A DNA stretch of 64,000 nucleotides from Ruminococcus sp. (GTDB lineage: Bacteria; Bacillota; Clostridia; Oscillospirales; Ruminococcaceae), in the NCBI GenBank assembly GCA_017475555.1, contig JAFVFL010000020.1:1-64000 (forward strand). Direction: 5' to 3'. The translations under genes and the position numbers were made by a program. Every line of letters starts with the position of its first letter. Within the stretch, counting starts at the first letter, position 1. A model generated the notes under the pieces. That model was not told the origin of the DNA. It searched no databases and saw only the letters and a list, made by a program, of their open reading frames with translations. Below are positions 39,401 to 47,553 of the stretch, piece by piece.

Positions 39401-40244
39401 ACGGAGTCTGGCTGTGCCATACCATAGTATGACCACGGAAGCCAATGCCGTTATTTACGCAGAAATCAGCAATAGCAGCACAGCTGTTCAGCGATACCTT
39501 TATATTCGTATTAGTCGAGCCGCTCTGCACCAGCGTTGCGTCCGGCTTTGTCTCGTTTTCACACTCAATGCTGTTGAAATCCTTGATGTAGTCAGCAGTT
39601 ATCGTGGAGTTTTTTACTGTATTTCCGTTGAGGATATTGCCCACACGGAAGTAATTTGCGAACTCGTCCTTCAGACCCTTTCCAGCCGGAGCAGCCTTAA
39701 CGCCCTTGTATTTTTCTGTAGTCACGCTCACCTCATCGAACACGAAATCATTTGTGCTGTCAGTGGTGATGTCAATGCGGTACTCATAGGTGTTTGCCGG
39801 AGCCTTATACTCCGCTGAGAGTGTTGTCCACTCACCTGCACCGACCTCCCTGGATACAAGCTCAACAGTTGTCGCCTCGTCAGTATCCTCATCGAGGTAG
39901 GTCAGTGTGACATGAAACTTTTCTGCTGTTTTGCTGTAGACACTGACACTATAGTTGTATTTCACACCGCCTGAAAGGTAGAAGCCCTTGGAGGACTGTG
40001 CGCCATCGTCAGAGGTCTTTCTTCCGCTGACAGCCATTCCCCTCGTGCCGTCAAGTCCGATACCCTCTGCTGCTGTCAGCTCAACGTCCGTATCAGAGCC
40101 GTGCCAGCCGTCATAGTTTACCTCAAATGTGTTGGAAACCACCTCTGCGGCATATGTTTCTGCCGATATTCCGGGGAATACCGCAGCCATTCCTGCACAC
40201 ACAGACAAAGCAGTAACCGCAGACAGAAGCCTTTGCTTCTTCAT
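36402..40244 (-). CDS. Secreted bifunctional GH10 xylanase - GH43 enzyme with internal dockerin
   Basis: 1,280 residues from the ATG at 40244 (AAAGGAG eight bases upstream). Modules in order: signal peptide (1-33); CBM22-like (about 37-177); GH10 (about 190-550) with HTMVWHSQTPSWF, FAYDICNECVSD (acid/base Glu about 333) and EVQITELDISIQ (nucleophile Glu about 461); second CBM22-like (about 575-720); type I dockerin (about 740-800) with DINADGRVDAFD and DVDQSGKYEVND; GH43 (about 825-1160) with ADPGFMVYKDRLYVYTT and WAPDACW; CBM6-like end (about 1165-1280). GH10 cuts the xylan backbone and GH43 removes xylose or arabinose. The dockerin is internal, not terminal as usual. Confidence 0.93.
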   Translation of the reverse strand: MKKQRLLSAVTALSVCAGMAAVFPGISAETYAAEVVSNTFEVNYDGWHGSDTDVELTAAEGIGLDGTRGMAVSGRKTSDDGAQSSKGFYLSGGVKYNYSVSVYSKTAEKFHVTLTYLDEDTDEATTVELVSREVGAGEWTTLSAEYKAPANTYEYRIDITTDSTNDFVFDEVSVTTEKYKGVKAAPAGKGLKDEFANYFRVGNILNGNTVKNSTITADYIKDFNSIECENETKPDATLVQSGSTNTNIKVSLNSCAAIADFCVNNGIGFRGHTMVWHSQTPSWFFKDNFQDTGNWVDKSTMNQRMESYIKNMFDAFETQYPDLDLFAYDICNECVSDDSNRTANYGGAREAGDSKVSGQGGKSAWVQVYGDNSFVEQAFTYARKYAPSTCKLFYNDYNEYWDHKRDCIYEMCKSLYEKGVLDGVGMQSHVPANATGFAGTDSYIVAMKKYLSIGCEVQITELDISIQNNGTTYSYTDQADKYTAIAQAAMDWNDDPQGTGRVTLYQVWGPNDANSWLSAGSNGLLRDSSNQPKEAYTRLYSMLPDSEWGTGIPYTGPGSTGFDPNKTVEPNEYGWYFHSTFEGTTDSWSSRGGTSVQTSGRTAYVGDESLLVSDRTASWNGASYALSSRIFKPGEEYSFSANVSYFDGEDTTQFKFTLQYTGSDGEAHYDEIASATGAKGEWVQLANTNYKIPEDASDMMIYIETSDDSTENFYIDEVIGAVGGTGIIGAGQPEIIPFVLGDINADGRVDAFDMAPARKGIAGGFSDSRAQKAADVDQSGKYEVNDLVLLCEFVLGKIRTFPVAEKTVDTEAMEQLFSTVNIAESYKKDGENNPLYTQRFGADPGFMVYKDRLYVYTTNDAFEYDGSNNLKENSYDVGTINCCSSADLVNWTDHGAIPVAGRNGRTTNGAASWASCSWAPDACWKTINGKDKFFLYFANSGGGIGVLTADSPEGPWTDPLGHALVTGQTPNCSDVVWMFDPAVLVDDDGTGYLYFGGGVPDGKQADPGTGRCVKLGDDMISLAGTPVKMNTPYLFEDSSILKIGDQYVYSYCTNWNTTGNNIGIANAQIAYMTSSDPLGPFTFQGVMFKNTAESGLDKGGNNHHSLVYFKDNYYLLYHTRVVENRMGINQNYRSPSISAATVSGNKITVDGSHTGVAQLQTLSPYTKVQAETMSNQSKDVTVTGLGDTVVSGTKGSWIKASGVSFSSGADTLTVSASSNSGAVIKVCTKSATGTAIAYAEIPAGGTLSSVTVPVVSSVSGTNDLYFVFSGDLSFDSWSFS

Positions 40245-40313
40245 AATACCCACTCCTTTTCATATTTTTCATGTTATCTGTTAAGACAATATTGTTTCGT
40301 TTCCGTTTTCTAT

Positions 40314-40342
40314 ATTATACATTTTATGTTCATAAATGTCAA
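40314..40342 (-). promoter_or_regulatory. Promoter of the GH10-GH43 gene
   Basis: Minus strand: TTGACA (40342-40337), 17-bp spacer, TATAAT (40319-40314). Between it and the next gene lie TATCGTGCT/AGCACGATA (40369-40409) and the terminator at 40429-40457. Confidence 0.85.
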
Positions 40343-40428
40343 TCAACAAATGTGCTGATTATCTGACACTATCGTGCTTTTTCTTGTCTGAAATCAGTCT
40401 CAGCACGATAATGTAAGTATTTCTCAGA

Positions 40429-40457
40429 CAAAAAAAGCACAGGCTCATCGCCTGTGC
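40429..40457 (-). terminator. Terminator of the yabP-yabQ-divIC-yabR cluster
   Basis: GCACAGGC (40437-40444), loop TCATC, GCCTGTGC (40450-40457); on the minus strand followed by TTTTTTTG. Confidence 0.88.
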
Positions 40458-40554
40458 GGTATATTTATTCTGCTGTATCGCTCCCCTCAGCCGCATATCT
40501 GTCAGCAGAGATCTGCTGCGTGCCTGCATCAGAGGCGGATATATCATCTGAGCC

Positions 40555-41025
40555 TTACTTTCTCTTAGTCCCGTTCTTGCGGTCAGTACGCCTCTTGCCG
40601 TCGCCTATACGCTCCTCGCTCGTCTGCTTGAAGTGTGAGATCATGTCCTCAAAGCTCATCTCTGACTGCGGTATGCTCTTCTTCGGCTCATATATATTCG
40701 GCTTGCTGCGCTGGGCATTACGCTTCGGCTTGCCCTGACCGCCTCCTGCACGATTCTTTGAGCCGTTCTGATAGGGATCGCCGCCCTCCTCAGCCTGTGC
40801 CTTTTTCAGAGAAAGGCTCACCTTTCCTGCCTCGTTCACACCGATGACCTTGACTCTTACCTCCTGACCCTCTGTCAGAAAGTCACGTATCTCGCTGACA
40901 TAGACGTTCGCTATCTCCGAGATATGTACCATGCCTGAGCCGCCGCCCTCAATGTCAACGAACGCACCATACTGCGTGATGCCCTTGACTGTGCCGTTGT
41001 AGATCTTACCGATTTCAAGCTGCAT
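40555..41025 (-). CDS. yabR: S1-domain RNA-binding protein, YabR-like
   Basis: 156 residues. The S1 domain at 1-75 is clear: GKIYNGTVKGITQYGAFVDIEGGGSGMVHISEI, then VRVKVIGVNEAGKVSLSLKKA. The rest is a basic, disordered tail ending RTDRKNGTKRK. It matches YabR/general stress protein 13 family members, which bind RNA or ribosomes. The order after divIC reproduces the Bacillus arrangement. The ATG follows AAAAGGAGTAAATACACAT. Confidence 0.85.
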   Translation of the reverse strand: MQLEIGKIYNGTVKGITQYGAFVDIEGGGSGMVHISEIANVYVSEIRDFLTEGQEVRVKVIGVNEAGKVSLSLKKAQAEEGGDPYQNGSKNRAGGGQGKPKRNAQRSKPNIYEPKKSIPQSEMSFEDMISHFKQTSEERIGDGKRRTDRKNGTKRK

Positions 41026-41157
41026 ATGTGTATTTACTCCTTTTCAACAGCTTCGGCTGTATACAGATACGCCGGGCTGAAATTAAACCAAAAGAACCGG
41101 GAGATCAATGGCGTGACCGAAGCTCCCACGAGGTACGATAAAGCCGCAGCATGATCC

Positions 41158-41634
41158 TCAGTCCCTTGAGGTGTCATAGAACCGGTACTCGTCCGGATAG
41201 GCATAGCCTCTGTCCTCAACGGCTGAACGCTCCATATATCCGGAAAGATCATCGCTGTCAAGTATCCTCTGAAGCTCCTCGTTTTCCTCCGTATATTCCG
41301 CTATACTGGCATTGAGAGCGTCAAGCTCCTTCTGCTTCTCAGCACAGTCACTGTACGTCCTGACGATTATCACAAAGCAGCCTATAACGAATGCCGCCGC
41401 AAGCAGCTTGAGCAGGTTCACATTGAACAGACCCTTCGGTGCTTCGCTGCCGTTCTGACCAGAAGCCGCACCCTCAGCACCCTCAGTACCTGTGCTGCCG
41501 CTGTTCTCTGAGCCTCCGGAGCTGTAGACAATATTATTCTGGCTGCCTGCCGTTATATCGCCCGGCTCCCTGCGGCTGTCACGATAGCTGCGTCCGCCTC
41601 TGCTCTGCCGGCTGCTGCTGTACTCCGACATCAT
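41158..41634 (-). CDS. divIC: Septum formation initiator, DivIC/FtsL family
   Basis: 158 residues. A long disordered Ser/Gly-rich cytoplasmic part (about 1-68) leads to one membrane helix (about 71-90) and an extracytoplasmic coiled coil (CAEKQKELDALNASIAEYTEENEEL), then the DivIC-type end RSAVEDRGYAYPDEYRFYD. DivIC works with DivIB and FtsL at the division septum. The extended N-terminus is longer than in Bacillus. The start is ATGATG at 41634/41631 with GGAG upstream. Confidence 0.82.
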   Translation of the reverse strand: MMSEYSSSRQSRGGRSYRDSRREPGDITAGSQNNIVYSSGGSENSGSTGTEGAEGAASGQNGSEAPKGLFNVNLLKLLAAAFVIGCFVIIVRTYSDCAEKQKELDALNASIAEYTEENEELQRILDSDDLSGYMERSAVEDRGYAYPDEYRFYDTSRD

Positions 41635-41638
41635 TGCT

Positions 41639-42172
41639 TCACTCCAAATCCTCGTTCATTGTCCTGATCTGATCGTTCTTAGTATCTATTCTATTATACA
41701 ATAAATTGGCACGTCGCTTCAATAGTAAACCTGTATTTTTTATAAGTTTAACTATAACTTCGGCACATCTCACAAATTTGACACCGACTATATGATTAAT
41801 TGCTACAAAAGCCTTTCGCACCGGCAGAAGCAGTATAGTGCAGACACTTTGCAGCAATGAGAGCAGCCTTACGATATAGCACTGCAAAAATGCACCTATA
41901 GTAAAGTGATACAGCAGAAATCCGCAGCCGCAGCCGATAAGGTAGTACATATGCAGCTCGCCCCGGACTGCCGCAGATGTAAAGGAGGAGAATGCAAGCG
42001 TGCAGAAGCCGAGGAACAGGATATCTCCGATGATAGTCAGGACAGTGCTGTCCGGCAGCAGCAGCCGCACCGCCCGAAGAAGCCCGTACACCGCAGAAAG
42101 TCCCATTCCCATAAGGCAGGAAAGCCCGAACAGCCGCAGCTCCTCGCTGACTGTGAAATAGGTATCCGGCAT
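41639..42172 (-). CDS. yabQ: Spore cortex biosynthesis protein YabQ
   Basis: 177 residues with an N-terminal block of about four to five membrane helices (LRLFGLSCLMGMGLSAVYGLLR, LTIIGDILFLGFCTLAFSSF, YLIGCGCGFLLYHFTIGAF). The family is localised to the forespore membrane and needed for cortex in Bacillus. The start overlaps the yabP stop (TGATG), and divIC follows after four bases. Confidence 0.88.
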   Translation of the reverse strand: MPDTYFTVSEELRLFGLSCLMGMGLSAVYGLLRAVRLLLPDSTVLTIIGDILFLGFCTLAFSSFTSAAVRGELHMYYLIGCGCGFLLYHFTIGAFLQCYIVRLLSLLQSVCTILLLPVRKAFVAINHIVGVKFVRCAEVIVKLIKNTGLLLKRRANLLYNRIDTKNDQIRTMNEDLE

Positions 42173-42471
42173 CAGCGGAACAGCTTACCGAACGCTGTGA
42201 GCGGGTGCTTTTTGTCGCTGTCTCCGTATATCATCGCCTGTATCTCCCCGGTGATCGTCATGTCTCCTGTCTCAACACTCATGGAGTCGATGTGCAGTCC
42301 GCTCCCCCTGATGATAAGCTCGCCGAGCTGGGTGTAAAGGCATATCGCCCTTTCGTCAAAGCTGTCAGCGTCGGTTATCCCGGATATCGTCATAGTCCGG
42401 CGGTTTTCGAGTATGATACTGTGATTTTGCGGCGTTTTGGCTTCGCTTTGCTTTTCTTTTCCGATATTCAT
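42172..42471 (-). CDS. yabP: Sporulation protein YabP
   Basis: 99 residues, the normal size of this small sporulation protein. Signatures are SIILENRRTMTISGITDADSFDE, then LGELIIRGSGLHI and LTAFGKLFR at the C-terminus. It heads the conserved unit yabP-yabQ-divIC-yabR. It is paralogous to YqfC and linked to cortex assembly. AAGGGGCTGCTGAACA precedes the ATG. Confidence 0.92.
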   Translation of the reverse strand: MNIGKEKQSEAKTPQNHSIILENRRTMTISGITDADSFDERAICLYTQLGELIIRGSGLHIDSMSVETGDMTITGEIQAMIYGDSDKKHPLTAFGKLFR

Positions 42472-42539
42472 TGTTCAGCAGCCCCTTTTCTTAATAGTAT
42501 TATAAGTATATATATTCCTGTCTGCTGAAAAATATGAAA

Positions 42540-42571
42540 AAGCTCCCCGCCATATCTCAGGCGGAGAGCTT
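42540..42571 (-). terminator. Terminator of the Wzz-like gene
   Basis: AAGCTCCCCGCC (42540-42551) pairs with GGCGGAGAGCTT (42560-42571); on the minus strand it is followed by TTTCATATTTTT. Confidence 0.8.
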
Positions 42572-42593
42572 GCTTGTTTATACAGTATTTTTA

Positions 42594-44195
42594 TCAGTCC
42601 TCAGACTTATCCTCAGCCATATCCTCAGCTACAGTGTCGATAACAGTCTCTATATCGTCCGGAGTATCGCCATACTTTGCCGAAGGAGCACCGGCAGCTG
42701 CTGCCTTTCTCTTATCAGTGTCGCTCTTTACTGCCTCAATGAACGCACCGCCGAAGTAGATGAGTATGCAGAGTGCCTCAAGGAGAACGAGCGGAGTCTT
42801 CATCTCGTCGATTATTCTTCCGAGTCTGTCGGTCGTTGTGTAGCTTGCCGGAACAAGAACGTTGTACGCATTTTTGAGTGTCACGTTCTTGTAGTAATCC
42901 TCAGATGTAAGCGTTACAGTCTCGATCAGCTCGTCTATCTTATCGCTGAGTGAAGCAAGCTTTGTCTCGATCTTCTCTATATCGCTGTCGGAGCTGTTCT
43001 TTGAATTCTTGAGAGCCGATATCCTCTCATTGTAGTATGTAAGGCTCTGCTTTGCGTCCGCAAGATCCTGGGATATGCTTATCCTCTGGCTTATCATCTT
43101 GTCGTACTGAGCGGATGCCTGTGTTATAGTCTGGTCAACATCAGTCTCTGTGCTGCCGATGATAACGACCTGATCCTTCTCATACTTGTCGATCTGCTCA
43201 TCAAGAGTAGCGATCTGCTCGTTGTATGATGTGATAGTACGCTGGAGCGAGCTTACTCTGTACTCATAGTAGTCAAGAGACTCGTCCTTGTCCTTTGTGA
43301 CATTGTTTATTGTTATCACGGACGATATCTGATCGAGGTCAACAGACATAAGAGTGTTTATAGCCTGATAGAGGTCGTCGAAGGTATAGCCTGTAACAGA
43401 TGAACGGAAACGAGTGGAATCCTCATTGGAGAGCTGACGAACGTAGCTGCGGAGCGTTCTGAGGCTGTTCTGGAATACATCGACTGCCTCTGAATAGTCG
43501 TAATCGCTGTAGTCGATAGCCGTAACAGCTGCACCGAGAGACTCGTTGTAGCCGTACTCCTCATAGAACCAGTCCTGATAGCAGTTAAGGACAGTATTGA
43601 ATACGTCAACTGCCTCGCTGCTTGTAAGCTCTGTATCGTTGTAATCGAAGTACACCTGATACTGTGTCGGGTAGTATGTAACATCGAGCATTTCCTGAGC
43701 TGCTGCGAGATTTCCGCTGCTCGCCGTCTCATATATGCTCTTGTATACTGTGATACGATCCATAGCGTCCGACGGGATTATACCCTTTATCGAGATGCCC
43801 TGACGGATATTTTCAAGCTCTGTCAGATCCATTCCCAGCCCGTCAAGAGCCGCCTCAAGAACAGAGGGATTCTTTATAGTATTCACATCGAACTTTCTTC
43901 CGGACGGATCTCTTCCCTTTTCGATACCGGAGTATGAGAAGCTGATCAGTGCGGAAAGCTTAGCCTTCTTGACATGAGTTGTGAGAACGGCATAGCCGGT
44001 CGTAAGAACGAACGCCACGATCGCTGCAACGAGCCATACCGTGAAATACTTCTTCAGCTTTTTGATTATCGTTCCGATAGAAATTACGACCTCTTCCCTG
44101 TCCTCTTCCTTGTTGTTGATAGTGATGTTCAGATTTCTGTCATTTGAACGATATTCTTCCTTTTTCTTCCTGTTCTCTTTTTTATTCTCTGACAT
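42594..44195 (-). CDS. Wzz/PCP-like polysaccharide chain-length or capsule-assembly protein
   Basis: 533 residues from the ATG at 44195, which follows GGAGGAAAAA; an upstream ATG at 44213 lacks such a site. A charged cytoplasmic N-terminus is followed by a membrane helix (about 53-72), a large extracytoplasmic region with two long coiled coils (about 295-365 and 370-430) and a second helix near 465-485. This two-helix coiled-coil plan is that of Wzz/PCP co-polymerases, but the proline motif is not obvious and no tyrosine kinase is adjacent. It stands alone, with a promoter and terminator. Confidence 0.6.
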   Translation of the reverse strand: MSENKKENRKKKEEYRSNDRNLNITINNKEEDREEVVISIGTIIKKLKKYFTVWLVAAIVAFVLTTGYAVLTTHVKKAKLSALISFSYSGIEKGRDPSGRKFDVNTIKNPSVLEAALDGLGMDLTELENIRQGISIKGIIPSDAMDRITVYKSIYETASSGNLAAAQEMLDVTYYPTQYQVYFDYNDTELTSSEAVDVFNTVLNCYQDWFYEEYGYNESLGAAVTAIDYSDYDYSEAVDVFQNSLRTLRSYVRQLSNEDSTRFRSSVTGYTFDDLYQAINTLMSVDLDQISSVITINNVTKDKDESLDYYEYRVSSLQRTITSYNEQIATLDEQIDKYEKDQVVIIGSTETDVDQTITQASAQYDKMISQRISISQDLADAKQSLTYYNERISALKNSKNSSDSDIEKIETKLASLSDKIDELIETVTLTSEDYYKNVTLKNAYNVLVPASYTTTDRLGRIIDEMKTPLVLLEALCILIYFGGAFIEAVKSDTDKRKAAAAGAPSAKYGDTPDDIETVIDTVAEDMAEDKSED

Positions 44196-44274
44196 TTTTT
44201 CCTCCATGTTCATTCCGGAGAGCTCCGGTGTATTTCGTGATAAATGCGGTCAATGCACTATAAAACGCACTATA

Positions 44275-44303
44275 ATAGTATCACTAATCAACGTAAAAGT
44301 CAA
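44275..44303 (-). promoter_or_regulatory. Promoter of the Wzz-like gene
   Basis: Minus strand: TTGACT (44303-44298), 17-bp spacer, TACTAT (44280-44275). A 12-bp direct repeat GCACTATAA occurs just downstream (44255-44274). Confidence 0.65.
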
Positions 44304-44400
44304 TGGTTTTTCAAACTTTCCTGACATTTCCGGCTTTTATGCAAAAACCGGTGCCGCTTCCGCTGATTTTTTTGCGAAAATTGCCGATACACAGCAATTA

Positions 44401-45795
44401 TCAGACTGTGTGTCCGTTATCCCTGAGTATATCAACGACCTTGTCGGCATATTTCCTGCATATATCCTCAGACGAAGCCTCTACCATTACCCTGATCAGC
44501 GGCTCTGTACCGCTCTCACGGACAAGTATCCTGCCGGTAGTGCCAAGTGCCTCTGTTACCTCTGCGACTGCCGCCTGAACGTCCGGGTCAGCCTGTGCAG
44601 CACTCTTGTCCTTCACCCTCACGTTTTCAAGCACCTGCGGATACACCTTGAACGGAGCGGCAAGCTCGCTCAGTGTCTTTTCCTTTGACATTATGACCTG
44701 CATTATCTTCAGACTCGTAAGTATTCCGTCACCGGTGGAGGCGTACTTTGAGAAGATGATATGTCCCGACTGCTCACCGCCGAGAATACACCCGTGCTCC
44801 TTCATGTACTCATACACATACTTATCCCCGACAGCCGTCTTTGCATAATCTATCCCGATCTCGTCGAACGCCTTGAACAGCCCGAAATTTGACATTACTG
44901 TTGCCACTACTGTGTTGTTGATGAGAGAGCCCTTTTCCTTCATATATCTTCCGTAGATATAGAGGATATGGTCGCCGCTTATGACATTTCCGAGCTCGTC
45001 AACACACAGACAGCGGTCGGCGTCACCGTCATACGCAAAGCCTGCATCAAGGTGATTCTCCCTGACGTACTGCTGGAGGACTTCAATATGCGTAGACCCG
45101 GCATTCTCGTTGATATTCACTCCGTTCGGAGCGGCGTTTATAACATGAGTCTCTGCACCGAGTGCATCGAAAACAGCCCTTGCTATAGTCCACGCAGCAC
45201 CATTCGCACAGTCCAGACCGATACGTTTGCCCCTGAATGAATACATTCCAAGCGAGATAAGATATCCTATATACCGGTTTCTACCGGCAACGTAATCCAC
45301 GCTCCTGCCGATATCGCCGTTTATCGCAAAGGGCAGCTCTCCGCCGTCCGTGAGATCCGGGTCAAGTGCAGAAAGTCTTCCGTCAAGGTAAGCCTCGACA
45401 AGCTCGATCACCTCGTCCTCCATTTTCTCGCCGTCATGGTTTATCAGCTTCAGACCGTTGTCGCAGTACGGGTTGTGGCTTGCAGATATCATTATACCGC
45501 AGTCGAAGCCGTCAACTCGGGTAACATAGGCTACCGAGGGAGTCGTTGTCACATGGAGCAGATAAGCGTCCGCACCGGAGGCAGTAAGACCGCCGACAAG
45601 GGAATACTCGAACATATAGCTTGAGCGGCGTGTGTCCTTACCAATAACTATCCTTGCAGGCTCAGTGCTGCCGGAGCGGCGTTTCTGCTGACCGTAATAC
45701 CAGCCGAGGAATCTTCCGACCTTGAAGGCGTGATCTGCTGTCAGTCCGACATTGGCAGTGCCTCTGAAACCGTCTGTACCAAAATACTTTCCCAT
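44401..45795 (-). CDS. glmM: Phosphoglucosamine mutase
   Basis: 464 residues. GlmM interconverts glucosamine-6-phosphate and glucosamine-1-phosphate for UDP-GlcNAc synthesis. Motifs: GKYFGTDGFRGTANVGLTAD at the N-terminus, catalytic phosphoserine loop GIMISASHNPYCDNGLKL, metal-binding DGDADRC, sugar loop GGEQSGHII and phosphate-binding RESGTEPLIRVMVEA. Length and motifs match GlmM rather than phosphomannomutase. It has its own promoter. Confidence 0.95.
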   Translation of the reverse strand: MGKYFGTDGFRGTANVGLTADHAFKVGRFLGWYYGQQKRRSGSTEPARIVIGKDTRRSSYMFEYSLVGGLTASGADAYLLHVTTTPSVAYVTRVDGFDCGIMISASHNPYCDNGLKLINHDGEKMEDEVIELVEAYLDGRLSALDPDLTDGGELPFAINGDIGRSVDYVAGRNRYIGYLISLGMYSFRGKRIGLDCANGAAWTIARAVFDALGAETHVINAAPNGVNINENAGSTHIEVLQQYVRENHLDAGFAYDGDADRCLCVDELGNVISGDHILYIYGRYMKEKGSLINNTVVATVMSNFGLFKAFDEIGIDYAKTAVGDKYVYEYMKEHGCILGGEQSGHIIFSKYASTGDGILTSLKIMQVIMSKEKTLSELAAPFKVYPQVLENVRVKDKSAAQADPDVQAAVAEVTEALGTTGRILVRESGTEPLIRVMVEASSEDICRKYADKVVDILRDNGHTV

Positions 45796-45855
45796 AATGC
45801 TTCTCCCTTTATAAAGTAATTATTATGTTGTGAGGTATATGCTGTATACATTTAT

Positions 45856-45884
45856 ATTGTAGCACATATTTCAGAAATAGTCAA
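45856..45884 (-). promoter_or_regulatory. Promoter of glmM
   Basis: Minus strand: TTGACT (45884-45879), 17-bp spacer, TACAAT (45861-45856). Confidence 0.8.
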
Positions 45885-45976
45885 TAAATTGGGAAAATTT
45901 ATGCTGATCCGGTGAAAAGAGCTGATGGCAGGTGCTAACTGATACGGGGAGACGGCAGCAGGTGCACGCCGCAGGC

Positions 45977-46336
45977 TCACTTGTCCTTCTGTGAGAAGGC
46001 AAGCGAGGCGAAAAGACCTGCGGCAAGTGCGGCAGTGATACCTCCGGCGGCGGCTGTAAGCCCACCTGTCAGGATACCGAGCAGTCCCCTCTCATTAACT
46101 GCCCTCCGGACTCCCTCTGCAAGAAGATGACCGAAGCCCGTCAGCGGAACTGTTGCACCTGCACCTGCAAAATCCACAAGCGGCTTATACAGACCGAGTG
46201 CCGACAGAATTACCCCTGCAACGACATAGCCGGTCAGTATCCTTGCCGGCGTGAGCTTTGTCCGGTCTATCAGTATCTGCCCCACGGCACAGAGAAGTCC
46301 GCCGATAAGAAATGCCTTGATAAGTGCTGAAATCAT
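45977..46336 (-). CDS. spoVAE: Stage V sporulation protein AE
   Basis: 119 residues, matching the 116-residue-class SpoVAE (VAEb). Hydrophobic helices with AFLIGGLLCAVGQILIDRTKLTPARIL, VDFAGAGATVPLTGFGHLLAEGV and GGITAALAAGLFASLAF are family signatures. The ATG at 46336 has AGGAGG eight bases upstream, lying in the end of spoVAD; the ATG at 46342 is too close. With SpoVAC and SpoVAD it forms the dipicolinic acid channel of the inner spore membrane. No spoVAC is present next to it. Confidence 0.92.
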   Translation of the reverse strand: MISALIKAFLIGGLLCAVGQILIDRTKLTPARILTGYVVAGVILSALGLYKPLVDFAGAGATVPLTGFGHLLAEGVRRAVNERGLLGILTGGLTAAAGGITAALAAGLFASLAFSQKDK

Positions 46337-46338
46337 GG

Positions 46339-47355
46339 TCATACCCTCCTGAAATGAACGAGATGTGCGATAGACGGGATAGTTTCGCCCTGCTGCAATA
46401 TCAGCGGCGACATGAGTGCTCCCGTTGCTGCAAAAAGTATATTCTCCGCCTGTCCGGTCTCTAAAAGCGGCAGGAAATGACCGCACAGCACCGCTGCACT
46501 GCACCCGCAGCCTGAGCCTCCGCAGTGCGTGTCCTGTGTATCGCCGTCAGCGGCATCGAATATCATCGCTCCGCAGTCCCTGTGGCGGCTGCGGATATCT
46601 ATTCCCACAGTGTCAAGCACCTGCGGAAGAAGCTCGCTCCCGACGGTACCAAGATCCCCGGTCACGATGTGATCGTAGTCCTCCGGAGAAGTCCCGGTAG
46701 CCGTAAGATAGCGGCGTATCGTCTCTGCGGCTGCCGGTGCCATTGCACTTCCCATATTCGTCATATCATTTATCCCCATGTCAGCGATCACTCCGATACA
46801 GCCCCCTGCGACCTTTATCCCTCCGCTCCCGGACAGCATTACAGCCCCGGCTGCGGTACAAGTCCACTGCGAGGTAGGCGTCCTCTGACCGCCGTAAGAA
46901 AGCGGAAATCTGAATTGCCGCTCCGCTGTTGAAAAGTGTGACGAGGTAACGGAAAGAGTTCTGCGTACCGCACCTGTCTCCGCAAAGAGTGCCGCCGTCA
47001 GTATGCTCTCCGCCATTGTCGAGCAAGCCCCGTAAAGCCCGATATACGGTATCCCAAGCTCCCTTAGTCCGTATGCCGACGCAATACACTGGTTGTTCAG
47101 GTCGCCTGCACACACAAGGTCAACGTCCTCCTTTGTCAGTCCTGCCTTTGTCACAGCTATACCAGCCGCACGCCTTTGCAGCAGGCTTTCCGCCTGTTCC
47201 CACGTTTCACAGCCGAGGTGCGAATCCTCTGCTATCTCGTCAAAGCAGTCCCCCAGAGGCCCCTCGGACTCCTTTTTCCCCGCCACTGAGCCGTAGCTCT
47301 CAACTCTGATATCCCCGGTCAGCCGGAATACTCCCGGTGCTATAAATTCTGCCAT
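46339..47355 (-). CDS. spoVAD: Stage V sporulation protein AD
   Basis: 338 residues from the ATG at 47355 (GAAAGGAGATAAA upstream). Thiolase-like fold: GLYGACSTMAES holds the Cys region, and RQFRFPLSYGGQRTPTSQWTCTAAGAV and DYDHIVTGDLGTVGSELL are diagnostic. SpoVAD binds dipicolinic acid during its uptake into the forespore. A possible sigma-G promoter (TGAATA, 17 bp, GATAATA) lies about 110-140 bp upstream. In Bacillus and Clostridium spoVAC precedes this gene; here the upstream neighbour is the divergent hsp20. Confidence 0.95.
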   Translation of the reverse strand: MAEFIAPGVFRLTGDIRVESYGSVAGKKESEGPLGDCFDEIAEDSHLGCETWEQAESLLQRRAAGIAVTKAGLTKEDVDLVCAGDLNNQCIASAYGLRELGIPYIGLYGACSTMAESILTAALFAETGAVRRTLSVTSSHFSTAERQFRFPLSYGGQRTPTSQWTCTAAGAVMLSGSGGIKVAGGCIGVIADMGINDMTNMGSAMAPAAAETIRRYLTATGTSPEDYDHIVTGDLGTVGSELLPQVLDTVGIDIRSRHRDCGAMIFDAADGDTQDTHCGGSGCGCSAAVLCGHFLPLLETGQAENILFAATGALMSPLILQQGETIPSIAHLVHFRRV

Positions 47356-47526
47356 TTTATCTCCTTTCAAATTCTTCAGGGCATCTCTGAAAACCTTTTT
47401 GAGAAAGATCAGCTGCACACAGTACATTTCCTTTTGCCAGATAGTTTTAGAGATACCCTTGATCTGAATATATTATCTTCATTTTCCGGCGGATTATTCA
47501 AAATTAGCACTCTACTCTCGCTTCTG

Positions 47527-47553
47527 CTAGCACTCGACAGCTTAGACTGCTAA
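47527..47553 (+). promoter_or_regulatory. CIRCE (HrcA) operator of hsp20, with extra half-site
   Basis: CTAGCACTC-N9-GACTGCTAA matches the CIRCE consensus TTAGCACTC-N9-GAGTGCTAA at 16 of 18 arm positions with the exact 9-bp centre. A perfect half-site TTAGCACTC lies at 47504-47512. Downstream, a possible -10 TATGAT is at 47577. The leader also holds a ribosome site and a four-codon frame, MRRS (47640-47654), before the hsp20 gene. Confidence 0.75.

Noticed and set aside
41034..41261. 75-codon minus-strand frame between divIC and yabR
   Set aside because: It overlaps the end of divIC out of frame, has no ribosome site and resembles nothing. The 130-bp gap looks non-coding.
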